A DNA stretch of 8,651 nucleotides from Syntrophomonadaceae bacterium (GTDB lineage Bacteria > Bacillota_D > Dethiobacteria > DTU022 > PWGO01), in assembly GCA_003554535.1 (NCBI GenBank), contig PWGT01000091.1, positions 1 through 8,651 of the forward strand, in the 5' to 3' direction. The notes below the pieces were generated by a model. The model was given only the letters and a program-made list of their open reading frames with translations, was not told where the DNA came from and did no database searches. Made by a program: the position numbers and the translations under genes. Below, in pieces: positions 1 through 6,213 of this stretch. The number at the start of each line of letters is the position of its first letter. Within the stretch, counting starts at the first letter, position 1.

Positions 1-57
1 GTGACTTACAGCCAGGGGAATGAACCATATCGAAAAGTTGTTATTGCTCCCCGGTAA
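1..57 (+). CDS. khpB: KhpB/Jag RNA-binding protein, C-terminal end only (partial)
   Basis: The window opens inside a reading frame that encodes VTYSQGNEPYRKVVIAPR and then stops (TAA at 55-57). This matches the end of the R3H domain of KhpB (Jag, the SpoIIIJ-associated protein), whose C-terminus typically reads like VTxSEGxEPYRxVVIxP. KhpB is a cytoplasmic RNA-binding protein of Firmicutes that partners with KhpA and affects cell wall synthesis and cell length; its gene normally lies between yidC and mnmE. The position just upstream of mnmE agrees with that. Only 18 residues are visible, so the KH domain and the start lie outside the window. The call rests on the C-terminal motif plus gene order. 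Confidence 0.8.
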   Translation: MTYSQGNEPYRKVVIAPR

Positions 58-77
58 AAAAAAAAATATGAATTGTT

Positions 78-116
78 GCCGCACTGGTCCACAATAAATG
101 GGGAGTGCGGCTTTTA
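78..116 (+). terminator. Rho-independent terminator after khpB
   Basis: An 8-bp perfect stem, GCCGCACT (78-85) with AGTGCGGC (104-111), is followed by TTTTAG. It lies 20 nt after the khpB stop, so it probably ends the yidC-jag transcript. The 18-nt loop is long and the T-tract short (four T) because a repeat element begins almost inside it at about 114. mnmE must therefore have its own promoter or depend on read-through. Confidence 0.7.
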
Positions 117-343
117 GTATGAAAAACCGTCGTCCGGGTCGATCCCGGCGGCCGACGTCCTGTCGGCCGGACCGCCCGAGGACCTTCGGTCACCAAGCGC
201 CTTTGGCCACAGAGACCAACGTCGCCGGACGAATGCGCCAACTCCCCGGTTAGGGGGCGGGAAGTTGAAAACCAGCACTTCGACACAGTAAGCAAGGTTT
301 TTCATCCCCCGTTGTGGCTCGATAGAGCCGTGGCGGTTAGTAT
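114..343 (+). ncRNA. Structured repeat element, copy 1 (divergent HEARO/omega-RNA-like)
   Basis: This GC-rich island between two AT-rich genes has no plausible protein on either strand. Its outer stem is a perfect 10-bp pairing of ATGAAAAACC (119-128) with GGTTTTTCAT (296-305). Inside lie hairpins CCGGG/CCCGG (134-138 with 144-148), GGCCGAC/GTCGGCC (150-156 with 162-168), GACC/GGTC (181-184 with 188-191), CCAA/TTGG (193-196 with 203-206) and CAACT/AGTTG (239-243 with 263-267) enclosing CCCC/GGGG. The 3' end is a hairpin GGCTC-GATA-GAGCC (316-329) followed by GTTAGTAT (336-343). The left edge, the CCAAGCGC motif, the outer stem and the 3' hairpin plus GTTAGTAT recur in copy 2, although most of the core sequence differs. 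The assignment to the HEARO/omega-RNA class is inference. Confidence 0.5.
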
Positions 344-415
344 GGATCGGTTATTAAGGCAGTGAGGATAAATGGAAATATTTAAAGTGGAAAAATTATT
401 TTCTTTTCACATAAG

Positions 416-428
416 AGGAGGCGTAAAG
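416..428 (+). promoter_or_regulatory. Ribosome-binding site that sets the mnmE start
   Basis: AGGAGG (416-421) lies 7 nt before ATG 429. This is far stronger than the GAGG just 4 nt before the in-frame ATG at 372, and it argues that the 19 extra upstream codons are not the main N-terminus of MnmE. Confidence 0.75.
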
Positions 429-1874
429 ATGTCGCCAAAAATCCAGGACATGGATAATAAAACCATCGTTGCCTTGTCGACTCCACCAGGAGAAGGTGGA
501 ATTGGTATTATCCGTTTGAGCGGCTCAGCAGCATTGAAGATCGCGAAACAATATTTCGCCTTCAAAACCAAACAGGGTGGATTGAAAAAAGCAGATGATA
601 AATTTAAATTTAAGCCTCGAAAACTATATTATGGTTATTTCCTGGATGAACAGGGCGAGGAAATTGATGAAGTTTTGTTAAGCTATATGGCTGCGCCTAA
701 CTCCTACACTTGTGAAGATGTGGTGGAAATCAATGTCCATGGGGGAATTATTTCTGTTCGTAAAATATTGGAGTTGATGCTCCAGGGTGGGGCCAGGTTG
801 GCAGAACCAGGGGAATTCACCCGCCGGGCTTATATTAATGGAAGAATTGACCTGGTTCAGGCAGAAAGCACACTGGCTTTAATCCGGGCAAAAACAGATA
901 AAGGGATGAAAGCAGCCCTGCAGGGAGTAAAAGGCAATTTATCAAAAACTATTAGCAAGTTGCGCAATCAATTGCTGGAAGTGGCAGCGGAAATTGAAGT
1001 AAACGTAGATTTTCCCCATGATGATATAGAAAGGGAAGTCAAGCATAGAAAAGATATGGAAAATCAAATTCAAGAAGTCTACGATCAAGTGCAAAAATTA
1101 ATTGAAAAACATAAAGCGGGTAAAGTTTTGCACGAAGGATTAAAAACAGTTATTGCTGGGAAACCAAATGTTGGAAAATCTTCATTATATAATATTTTAA
1201 TTGGTGAAGACAGGGCACTGGTAACGGATATTCCAGGGACGACAAGGGATTTATTGATGGATTATATAAACATTAAAGGAGTTCCTTTAAGAATTATTGA
1301 TACCGCAGGAATCAGATCTGATGGCTCGATTGCTGACAAAGTCGAACAACTGGGAGTAAATTATTCACGTCAAGCCCTGGAAGAAGCCGATTTAATTATT
1401 TTTGTTGTAGATGCAGAGACAGGAATAACACCAGAAGACCGAGTTGTTTATCAATATATGGTTAATAATTCAGAAGCAGCAAGGATTATTTTCGTTAATA
1501 AAATGGATTTAAACAACACTATTCAAGAGGAAGAGATAATAGAGGCATTACAGGATGATGTAATTGTTTATGCTTCCCTGTTGCATGAACAAGGGCTGGA
1601 GGAACTGGAGCAAGCCATCTTAAATACAACTTATGCAGGGTCGATTAAAGGAGAAGAGGGTACACTGGTATTAGAAGCCAGGCAGGGAGAACTTTTACAG
1701 AAAGCTGCAGCCTCATTAAAAGAAGCACTTGTTTCGATCCAGGATGAAATGCCGATGGATTTAATTACTATTGATTTGAATCATTCTCATGGTTGTTTGG
1801 GTGAAATTATTGGCGATAACATGAAAGCAGATTTGCTGGATGTTATTTTTAGTCGGTTTTGTATCGGAAAATAA
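429..1874 (+). CDS. mnmE: tRNA uridine-5-carboxymethylaminomethyl modification GTPase MnmE
   Basis: MnmE (TrmE) is a cytoplasmic GTPase that works with MnmG to install the carboxymethylaminomethyl group on wobble uridine 34 of certain tRNAs. From ATG 429 the protein has 481 residues, slightly above the usual 450-465. The N-terminal folate-binding domain opens with TIVALSTPPGEGGIGIIRLS. The G domain shows GKPNVGKSS (P-loop, 244-252), PGTTRD (269-274), DTAGI (291-295) and NKMD (357-360). The protein ends in CIGK (478-481), the conserved C-terminal motif with the functionally important cysteine. ATG 429 is chosen for its AGGAGG; an in-frame ATG at 372 would add 19 residues and one at 450 would remove seven. 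The expected partner gene mnmG is not next door, because rsmG follows after 22 nt. Confidence 0.96.
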   Translation: MSPKIQDMDNKTIVALSTPPGEGGIGIIRLSGSAALKIAKQYFAFKTKQGGLKKADDKFKFKPRKLYYGYFLDEQGEEIDEVLLSYMAAPNSYTCEDVVEINVHGGIISVRKILELMLQGGARLAEPGEFTRRAYINGRIDLVQAESTLALIRAKTDKGMKAALQGVKGNLSKTISKLRNQLLEVAAEIEVNVDFPHDDIEREVKHRKDMENQIQEVYDQVQKLIEKHKAGKVLHEGLKTVIAGKPNVGKSSLYNILIGEDRALVTDIPGTTRDLLMDYINIKGVPLRIIDTAGIRSDGSIADKVEQLGVNYSRQALEEADLIIFVVDAETGITPEDRVVYQYMVNNSEAARIIFVNKMDLNNTIQEEEIIEALQDDVIVYASLLHEQGLEELEQAILNTTYAGSIKGEEGTLVLEARQGELLQKAAASLKEALVSIQDEMPMDLITIDLNHSHGCLGEIIGDNMKADLLDVIFSRFCIGK

Positions 1875-1896
1875 TTACTTGCTAAGGCGGTTTAAG

Positions 1897-2622
1897 GTGA
1901 ATAACCAGGTTACAACAGATCAAATAGCAGATTTTTTTAAACAGCGTCAAATCGAATTAAAGGATCAACAGGCGCAAAAAATAGTGCAATACCTTGTTTT
2001 ATTGAAAAATGAAAACCAACGAATCAACCTTACACGCATCACAGAAAATGAACACATACTGGAAGAACACTTTTTTGATTCCCTAGCAGGCCTGACAGCA
2101 GGTGAATACTTTATCGGGGATAATTTGGTGGATACCGGCACAGGTGCCGGTTTTCCCGGTCTGCCAATTAAATTGCTATACCCGGAGCTACAGTTGACAC
2201 TGCTGGAAGCAGCAGGAAAAAAAGCAGCTTTTTTGCGGTTACTGGTGAGAGAACTTAAGCTTGATGGAGTCCAGGTAATTCAGCAGCGGTCAGAAGATTT
2301 TGGTCAAAATGAAGGGAGAGAAGCTTTCAACTGGGCTGTAGCCAGGGCATTAGCCTCGCTGGCTACAGGTCTGGAACTGGTTTTACCGCTGGTTAAAATT
2401 GGGGGTTTTTTCTGGGCTTATAAAGGGCAAGAATACCGGGAAGAACTTCAAGCGGCAGAAAAAGCCCTTCAAAAATGTGGAGGAAAACTGGAAAATATTA
2501 TTCCTTATACATTGCACCAAGGTACGGTACAGCGTCATATTCTGGTGTTTAAAAAAATCCAGGCAACAGATAGCTCCCTTCCCAGGAGAAGTGGGGTTCC
2601 ACACAAACGTCCTATTTTATAA
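1897..2622 (+). CDS. rsmG: 16S rRNA (guanine527-N7)-methyltransferase RsmG (GidB)
   Basis: RsmG uses S-adenosylmethionine to methylate N7 of G527 in the 530 loop of 16S rRNA; loss gives low-level streptomycin resistance in many bacteria. The 241-residue protein is close to the family length of about 239. The early INLTRI segment and HFFDSL are typical, DTGTGAGFPGLP (79-90) is the SAM-binding glycine motif, and the C-terminus LPRRSGVPHKRPIL matches the usual YPRKPGxPxKxPL ending. GTG 1897 is chosen because AAGGCGG (1884-1890) stands 6 nt upstream; the frame extends further up to 1840, but that part overlaps mnmE. It is probably cotranscribed with mnmE. In most Firmicutes mnmG would precede it. 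Confidence 0.95.
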   Translation: MNNQVTTDQIADFFKQRQIELKDQQAQKIVQYLVLLKNENQRINLTRITENEHILEEHFFDSLAGLTAGEYFIGDNLVDTGTGAGFPGLPIKLLYPELQLTLLEAAGKKAAFLRLLVRELKLDGVQVIQQRSEDFGQNEGREAFNWAVARALASLATGLELVLPLVKIGGFFWAYKGQEYREELQAAEKALQKCGGKLENIIPYTLHQGTVQRHILVFKKIQATDSSLPRRSGVPHKRPIL

Positions 2623-2795
2623 TTATTGTTTAAGCATAGTAAATAATTGAAGATATCATTGGGATAAAAGGCAAACAAAGAAAATTCTTTTTTAATCTTG
2701 CTGGGAAGGGATGCCAGCCTCTGTGTCGAATAATTACAAATATTAATCAATATGGTGTAATTTTTAATGATTTTAATGAAAGGGTGGGGGATAAC

Positions 2796-3668
2796 ATGAA
2801 AGAACATTTTGAAAAAATATTGGGACTGCAAAATAAAGTACATAACAACGAAGAGATAAAGAATATATCCTTAAACCGAATAAAAACAAACCCATACCAA
2901 CCTAGAAAAAACTTTGAAAATGAAAAGATAGAAGAATTGGCCCAATCGATAAAAACTTATGGACTTCTTCAGCCGATCATTATCACCGGTGAAAAGGATG
3001 AGTTTTTTATTGTTGCTGGAGAGAGAAGATACCTGGCTTGCAAAATGTTGGGCTGGGAAGAGATACCAGTCATATTTCGTGATTACCCTCATAGTTCCAT
3101 GGCAGCCGTAGCGTTAATTGAAAATATTCAAAGAGAAGACTTGAACTTTCTGGAAGAAGCCCAGGGCTATCAGCGTTTAATGGAAGAATTCAATTTAACC
3201 CAGGAAGTCCTGGCGCAAAGACTGGGCAAAAGCCAATCTACCATTGCTAATAAATTAAGGTTACTCAAGCTTCCTGAAGAAATAAAAGCTTTATTAAAAG
3301 AAGAAAAACTATCTGAGAGGCATGCCCGCGCTTTATTAAAACTTGATTCTGCAGAACAGCAAAAAGAAACGGTTAAGTTAATCATGGAAGCCGGGATGAA
3401 TGTGAAAGAAACAGAAAAGCTCATCGAAGATATGCATAAAGAAAAAGATAAACAAAAACCGTCCACTCAAAGCGGAGGCCAGGTTTTACAAAAAAAAGTT
3501 GTTGTCAGAGATGCCAGGATATTTTTAAATACGGTCAGACAGGCCGTAAAAATTATCAAGCGTTCGGGTCTAAATCCTCAAATGGAAGAGGTGGAAGAAG
3601 ACGAATACTGGGAAGTGCGTATTCGACTGCCTAAGGGAGAAAATCGAAAAAATGCGGCCAGGGAATAA
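2796..3668 (+). CDS. noc: Nucleoid occlusion protein Noc (ParB paralogue)
   Basis: Noc is a CTP-binding ParB-family DNA-binding protein that attaches chromosomal DNA to the membrane and blocks division over the nucleoid. The 290-residue protein shows NPYQPRK, the CTPase motif GERR (75-78), ENIQREDL (109-116) and a helix-turn-helix (about 141-162, QRLGKSQSTIANKLRLLKLP). Two points favour Noc over a second Spo0J: the N-terminus MKEHFEKILGL resembles the membrane-targeting amphipathic helix of Bacillus subtilis Noc (MKHSFSRFFGL), and the C-terminal DARIFLNTVRQAVKIIKRSG matches Noc's DTRIAMNTIRQSL region. Its position between rsmG and parA is also the Noc position. ATG 2796 is preceded 5 nt upstream by a G-rich site (AGGGTGGGGG); a GTG at 2784 in the same frame lies inside that site and is less likely. 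A terminator follows. Confidence 0.92.
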   Translation: MKEHFEKILGLQNKVHNNEEIKNISLNRIKTNPYQPRKNFENEKIEELAQSIKTYGLLQPIIITGEKDEFFIVAGERRYLACKMLGWEEIPVIFRDYPHSSMAAVALIENIQREDLNFLEEAQGYQRLMEEFNLTQEVLAQRLGKSQSTIANKLRLLKLPEEIKALLKEEKLSERHARALLKLDSAEQQKETVKLIMEAGMNVKETEKLIEDMHKEKDKQKPSTQSGGQVLQKKVVVRDARIFLNTVRQAVKIIKRSGLNPQMEEVEEDEYWEVRIRLPKGENRKNAARE

Positions 3669-3700
3669 ACATCGATCATTTTTTCTTTTCTTGCAAAATC

Positions 3701-3726
3701 AAACCGGGAAACCGGTTTTATTTTTT
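3701..3726 (+). terminator. Rho-independent terminator after noc
   Basis: A 7-bp stem, AAACCGG (3701-3707) with CCGGTTT (3712-3718), is closed by a GAAA tetraloop and followed by a T-rich tract (TTTTATTTTTT). It begins 33 nt after the noc stop, so parA-parB probably have their own promoter in 3727-3790. I found no clear -35/-10 pair there. Confidence 0.85.
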
Positions 3727-3805
3727 AGAGAAGGAACTTTCTTCATTATTAACGAATAATACCAAAATAAATCAAATGTTCATGGCAGTAAACGAGGTGA
3801 AAGAA

Positions 3806-4564
3806 ATGCAGGGAGTTTTGGCAGTAACCAATCAAAAAGGAGGTGTAGGGAAAACAACCACAGCTGTTAACTTAAGCGCTTACCTGGCCAGCATGGGTAA
3901 GAAATTGTTGCTGCTGGACATTGATCCCCAGGGTAACACTACAAGTGGAATTGGACTGGATAAAGATAAGTTGCAGGGCTGCATTTACGATGCTTTAATA
4001 AATGAAGTTTTTGTTGAGAATGTTATCTACAAAACAAAACAAAAGAATCTGGATATTATCCCCGCGACCATACAGCTGGCCGGTGCAGAAATTGAACTGG
4101 TCCCTACACTTTCCCGGGAAGTAAGACTAAGAACGGTCATTGAACCGGTACGAGAAAGATATGATTTCATTATTATTGACTGCCCTCCATCATTAGGACT
4201 TTTGACGTTAAACGCTCTTACCGCAGCCGATGCTGTCTTAGTTCCGATCCAGTGTGAATATTATGCCTTAGAAGGTTTAGGGCAACTGGTAAACACCATC
4301 AACCTGGTCAAAAAACATTTAAATAAAAGCCTCAAAATTGGAGGCGTCTTGCTGACCATGCATGATGTACGGACAAACCTTTCGGAGCAAGTCGCAGAAG
4401 AGGTGAGAAAATACTTTGGGGAATTAGTTTTTCAATCTGTTATTCCAAGAAGTGTCCGGTTAAGCGAAGCACCGAGCCATGGAAAAGCTATTTTGGATTA
4501 TGACCCGAAAAGCAAAGGGGCAGAAATATACGAAGACTTGGCCGAGGAGGTGATTAATCGGTGA
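3806..4564 (+). CDS. parA: Chromosome-partitioning ATPase ParA (Soj)
   Basis: ParA/Soj is a deviant Walker-type ATPase that dimerises on ATP binding, coats DNA non-specifically and is stimulated by ParB; in Firmicutes it helps segregate the origin and regulates DnaA. The 252-residue protein is close to B. subtilis Soj (253). It carries the deviant Walker A KGGVGKTT (11-18), DIDPQGN (38-44), IIDCPPSLGLLTLNALTAAD with the Walker B aspartate at 125, and the highly conserved VIPRSVRLSEAPSHGKAI segment near the C-terminus. ATG 3806 is chosen because GAGGTGA (3794-3800) lies just upstream; an in-frame ATG at 3776 would add ten residues that Soj proteins lack. The stop overlaps the parB start by 4 nt (GTGA), implying translational coupling. 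Confidence 0.96.
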   Translation: MQGVLAVTNQKGGVGKTTTAVNLSAYLASMGKKLLLLDIDPQGNTTSGIGLDKDKLQGCIYDALINEVFVENVIYKTKQKNLDIIPATIQLAGAEIELVPTLSREVRLRTVIEPVRERYDFIIIDCPPSLGLLTLNALTAADAVLVPIQCEYYALEGLGQLVNTINLVKKHLNKSLKIGGVLLTMHDVRTNLSEQVAEEVRKYFGELVFQSVIPRSVRLSEAPSHGKAILDYDPKSKGAEIYEDLAEEVINR

Positions 4565-5469
4565 GCAATAAAAAAAAGCAATCCAAGGGGCTGGGGAAGG
4601 GGTTGGGCGCCATCTTTCCTGAAATTCACTCAGAAGAAGCAGAATCAGAGGAAAGTGGCAAAGTTGTAGAAATTCCCCTGGATCAAATTGCTCCAAATCC
4701 CAGACAACCGAGAAAAGAATTTAACCAGGAAAAATTAGAAGAACTGGCAGATACTATTGCCACGCATGGTGTTATACAGCCTGTAGTAGTACAAAAATCC
4801 GGTGATGGTTTTATTTTAATCGCAGGTGAAAGGAGAGTTCGTGCTTCGCAAATTGCAGGTTTGACCAGCATTCCAGCCCTCGTTAAAGAATATAGCAGCT
4901 CGGAACTGATGGAGATAACCTTGGTAGAAAACCTGCAAAGAGAGGATTTGAATCCTATTGAAGAAGCTCTGGCATATCATCAACTTATTGAAGAGTTTGG
5001 ATTGACCCAGGAGAACTTGGCCAAAAGACTGGGAAGGAGCCGATCAGCCATTACAAATTCGCTGCGACTCCTGACAATGGCCGATACATTAAAGCATTAT
5101 CTGCTGGAAGGAAAACTGACTGCGGGGCAGATTCGTCCCATGCTGGCTCTGGAGAGCGTTAAAGAGCAGGAGGAATTGGCAAAAAATGCGGCAAAAAATC
5201 AGTGGAGCGCTCGTAAAATTGAGCAGATCGTAAAAAATTCAAAAGATGCAAGCAAAGATAAAAAAGAAGTGAAAAAAGAAGTAAATGAAAATGAGGACCC
5301 TGTCCAGCAAATGATGCAGCAGGAACTTGAAGAAAAAATAAGAAGAAAATATGGCACTAAAGTAGCCATAAAAAAAGGTGTCAAGGAAGGAAAAATAGAG
5401 CTCTTCTATTACGGAAATGACGATCTGGAAAGACTGGTAAGTTTATTGTTGAATGATGAAGAAACATGA
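4561..5469 (+). CDS. parB: Chromosome-partitioning protein ParB (Spo0J)
   Basis: ParB binds parS, loads onto DNA as a CTP-dependent sliding clamp, stimulates ParA and recruits SMC condensin. The 302-residue protein (B. subtilis 282) begins with the KGLGKGLGAIF segment that contacts ParA, followed by NPRQPR (46-51), GERRVRA (89-95, CTP-binding), ENLQREDL (123-130) and a helix-turn-helix at about 154-172 (AKRLGRSRSAITNSLRLL). A lysine- and glutamate-rich linker (about 220-250) leads to the C-terminal dimerisation domain ending in LERLVSLLLN. The GTG start overlaps the parA stop, with GAGGAGGTGA (4544-4553) upstream. The linker accounts for the extra length. A perfect parS follows the stop codon directly. 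Confidence 0.96.
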   Translation: MSNKKKQSKGLGKGLGAIFPEIHSEEAESEESGKVVEIPLDQIAPNPRQPRKEFNQEKLEELADTIATHGVIQPVVVQKSGDGFILIAGERRVRASQIAGLTSIPALVKEYSSSELMEITLVENLQREDLNPIEEALAYHQLIEEFGLTQENLAKRLGRSRSAITNSLRLLTMADTLKHYLLEGKLTAGQIRPMLALESVKEQEELAKNAAKNQWSARKIEQIVKNSKDASKDKKEVKKEVNENEDPVQQMMQQELEEKIRRKYGTKVAIKKGVKEGKIELFYYGNDDLERLVSLLLNDEET

Positions 5470-5485
5470 TGTTTCACGTGAAACA
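5470..5485. promoter_or_regulatory. parS centromere site
   Basis: TGTTTCACGTGAAACA is a perfect 16-bp palindrome and an exact match to the Firmicute parS consensus TGTTNCACGTGAAACA. It starts on the base directly after the parB TGA. Spo0J/ParB nucleates here before spreading. Its position between parB and the parB terminator also allows local effects on the operon. I saw no other full match in the window. Confidence 0.95.
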
Positions 5486-5523
5486 ATAGGATAATAAAGC
5501 CGCAAAAATGCTTAGGCAGCGTT

Positions 5524-5538
5524 GCTTTCTGTGAAAGC
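5524..5538 (+). other. Small hairpin between parS and the parB terminator
   Basis: GCTTTC (5524-5529) and GAAAGC (5533-5538) form a 6-bp stem with a TGT loop and no T-tract. It may be part of the parB 3' untranslated region. No function can be assigned. Confidence 0.35.
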
Positions 5539-5570
5539 AGCTAAACAGATACAAGGATTAATACGGAGAC

Positions 5571-5593
5571 TGGCCCTAGGGGTCATTTTTTTT
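5571..5593 (+). terminator. Rho-independent terminator after parB
   Basis: TGGCCC (5571-5576) pairs with GGGTCA (5580-5585), including one G-U pair, and is followed by eight T (5586-5593). It would end the parA-parB transcript about 100 nt after the parB stop. The repeat element copy 2 begins on the base after the T-tract. Confidence 0.8.
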
Positions 5594-5902
5594 GTATGAA
5601 AATGGAGTTTTAAGTTTCCCGGCATCGGCTCCGGTTATCTTCGCGGCAAAGCGCTAGGGCTCAGTTAAAGCTTCCGCAGGCCGACCTGCAAACTTAAACA
5701 TCCTGCCACGGTTGCAAACGGCGGGCGTCCATGCCCGCCGGGTTGTTTCCTGTGCTTTCACTTAGCCAAGCGCTTATAGCCGCTTAACAAAGTAGCCGAT
5801 ACAGGGAAAGCGGACCCCCTCCAGGCGGAAGCGGTTTTGAAAACCATTTTAGTCCCCTGCCCAAGGCCCGGCAAGGCCCGGATGGGCCGTGACAGTTAGT
5901 AT
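5594..5902 (+). ncRNA. Structured repeat element, copy 2 (full-length, HEARO/omega-RNA-like)
   Basis: This is the best complete copy of a dispersed family, about 309 nt and non-coding. The left end GTATGAAAATGGAG is shared with copies 3 and 4. The 3' end is a hairpin GGCCC-GGAT-GGGCC (5875-5888) followed by GTTAGTAT (5895-5902), as in copy 1. AAAATGG (5599-5605) can pair with CCATTTT (5844-5850) to close the element. GGCGGGC with GCCCGCC forms an internal hairpin near 5725-5745. AAAGCGCT (5648-5655) can pair with AGCGCTTA (5769-5776) over a long distance. Size, multi-stem layout, ATGA at the left border and the absence of coding capacity resemble stand-alone HEARO RNAs, now known as omega-RNAs that guide IscB/IsrB nucleases. 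I base that class on memory. An alternative is a MITE with strong secondary structure. Confidence 0.6.
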
Positions 5903-6213
5903 TAAAAAACGTGTTTTGGCGCAGCCATCCGGGCGACTGGGTAACTCTGTGGAAGGCGCTGAAATTCTCTTTTGTTAAACATTTACTTTGATATTTTTAG
6001 TCAATACTTCAATACCATATTTAAGTTATATCGGGGTGCATTGGTTAAAAATCAACAATCAACTCAATCCAAAAATTAAAATTGTATACTCGTTATTTTA
6101 TACAAATTAAGAAGGATCTTTAAGGTAAATAGAGAATTTCTTTATTTTGGAATGTCTTAACGAATTGAAATGAGTTGAAGCAGCAGAATCCCCGTAGTGG
6201 AGGTGAAGGAAGC
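5903..6213. other. 311-nt leader upstream of the M23 gene
   Basis: There is no convincing gene here. Positions 5909-5970 form a GC-richer patch containing GGCGCAGCC and AAGGCGCTG that does not resemble the repeat family and matches no riboswitch I recognise. From about 5975 to 6175 the sequence is strongly AT-rich, as expected of a promoter region. TTGATA (5988-5993) could be a -35 element, but no good -10 stands at the right distance. TATACT (6085-6090) would be a good -10 but lacks a clear -35. The M23 transcript probably starts in this region, because a terminator and a repeat separate it from parB. Confidence 0.5.
6082..6105. promoter_or_regulatory. Inverted repeat, possible operator over a -10-like box
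   Basis: TTGTATA (6082-6088) and TATACAA (6099-6105) form a 7-bp inverted repeat with a 10-nt spacer, continuing as AATT after one unpaired A. The left arm overlaps TATACT (6085-6090), a good -10 hexamer. The arrangement could bind a dimeric regulator of the M23 gene, but in AT-rich DNA such repeats also arise by chance. Confidence 0.3.

Noticed and set aside
41..305. Open frames of 84 and 63 codons on the minus strand across copy 1
   Set aside because: They translate a GC-rich structured repeat, have no ribosome-binding site and no recognisable protein motif; arginine- and proline-rich shadows are expected here.
114..343. Copy 1 as a group II intron or retron RNA
   Set aside because: No domain V motif, no reverse transcriptase gene and no retron-type inverted repeat arrangement were seen.
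372..428. Upstream extension of MnmE by 19 residues from ATG 372
   Set aside because: The ribosome-binding site at 416-421 is much stronger and the extra residues are not part of known MnmE N-termini.
2700..2718. GCTGG/CCAGC hairpin after rsmG as a terminator
   Set aside because: The stem is only 5 bp with a 9-nt loop and no T-tract follows.
2383..2843. Three further open frames around the rsmG end and noc leader
   Set aside because: They overlap rsmG or noc in other frames or on the other strand, with no family features and biased, hydrophobic-rich translations.
5903..6213. A known riboswitch upstream of the M23 gene
   Set aside because: I could not match the patch to the conserved core of the riboswitch classes I know, and no terminator or sequestering hairpin stands before the start codon.
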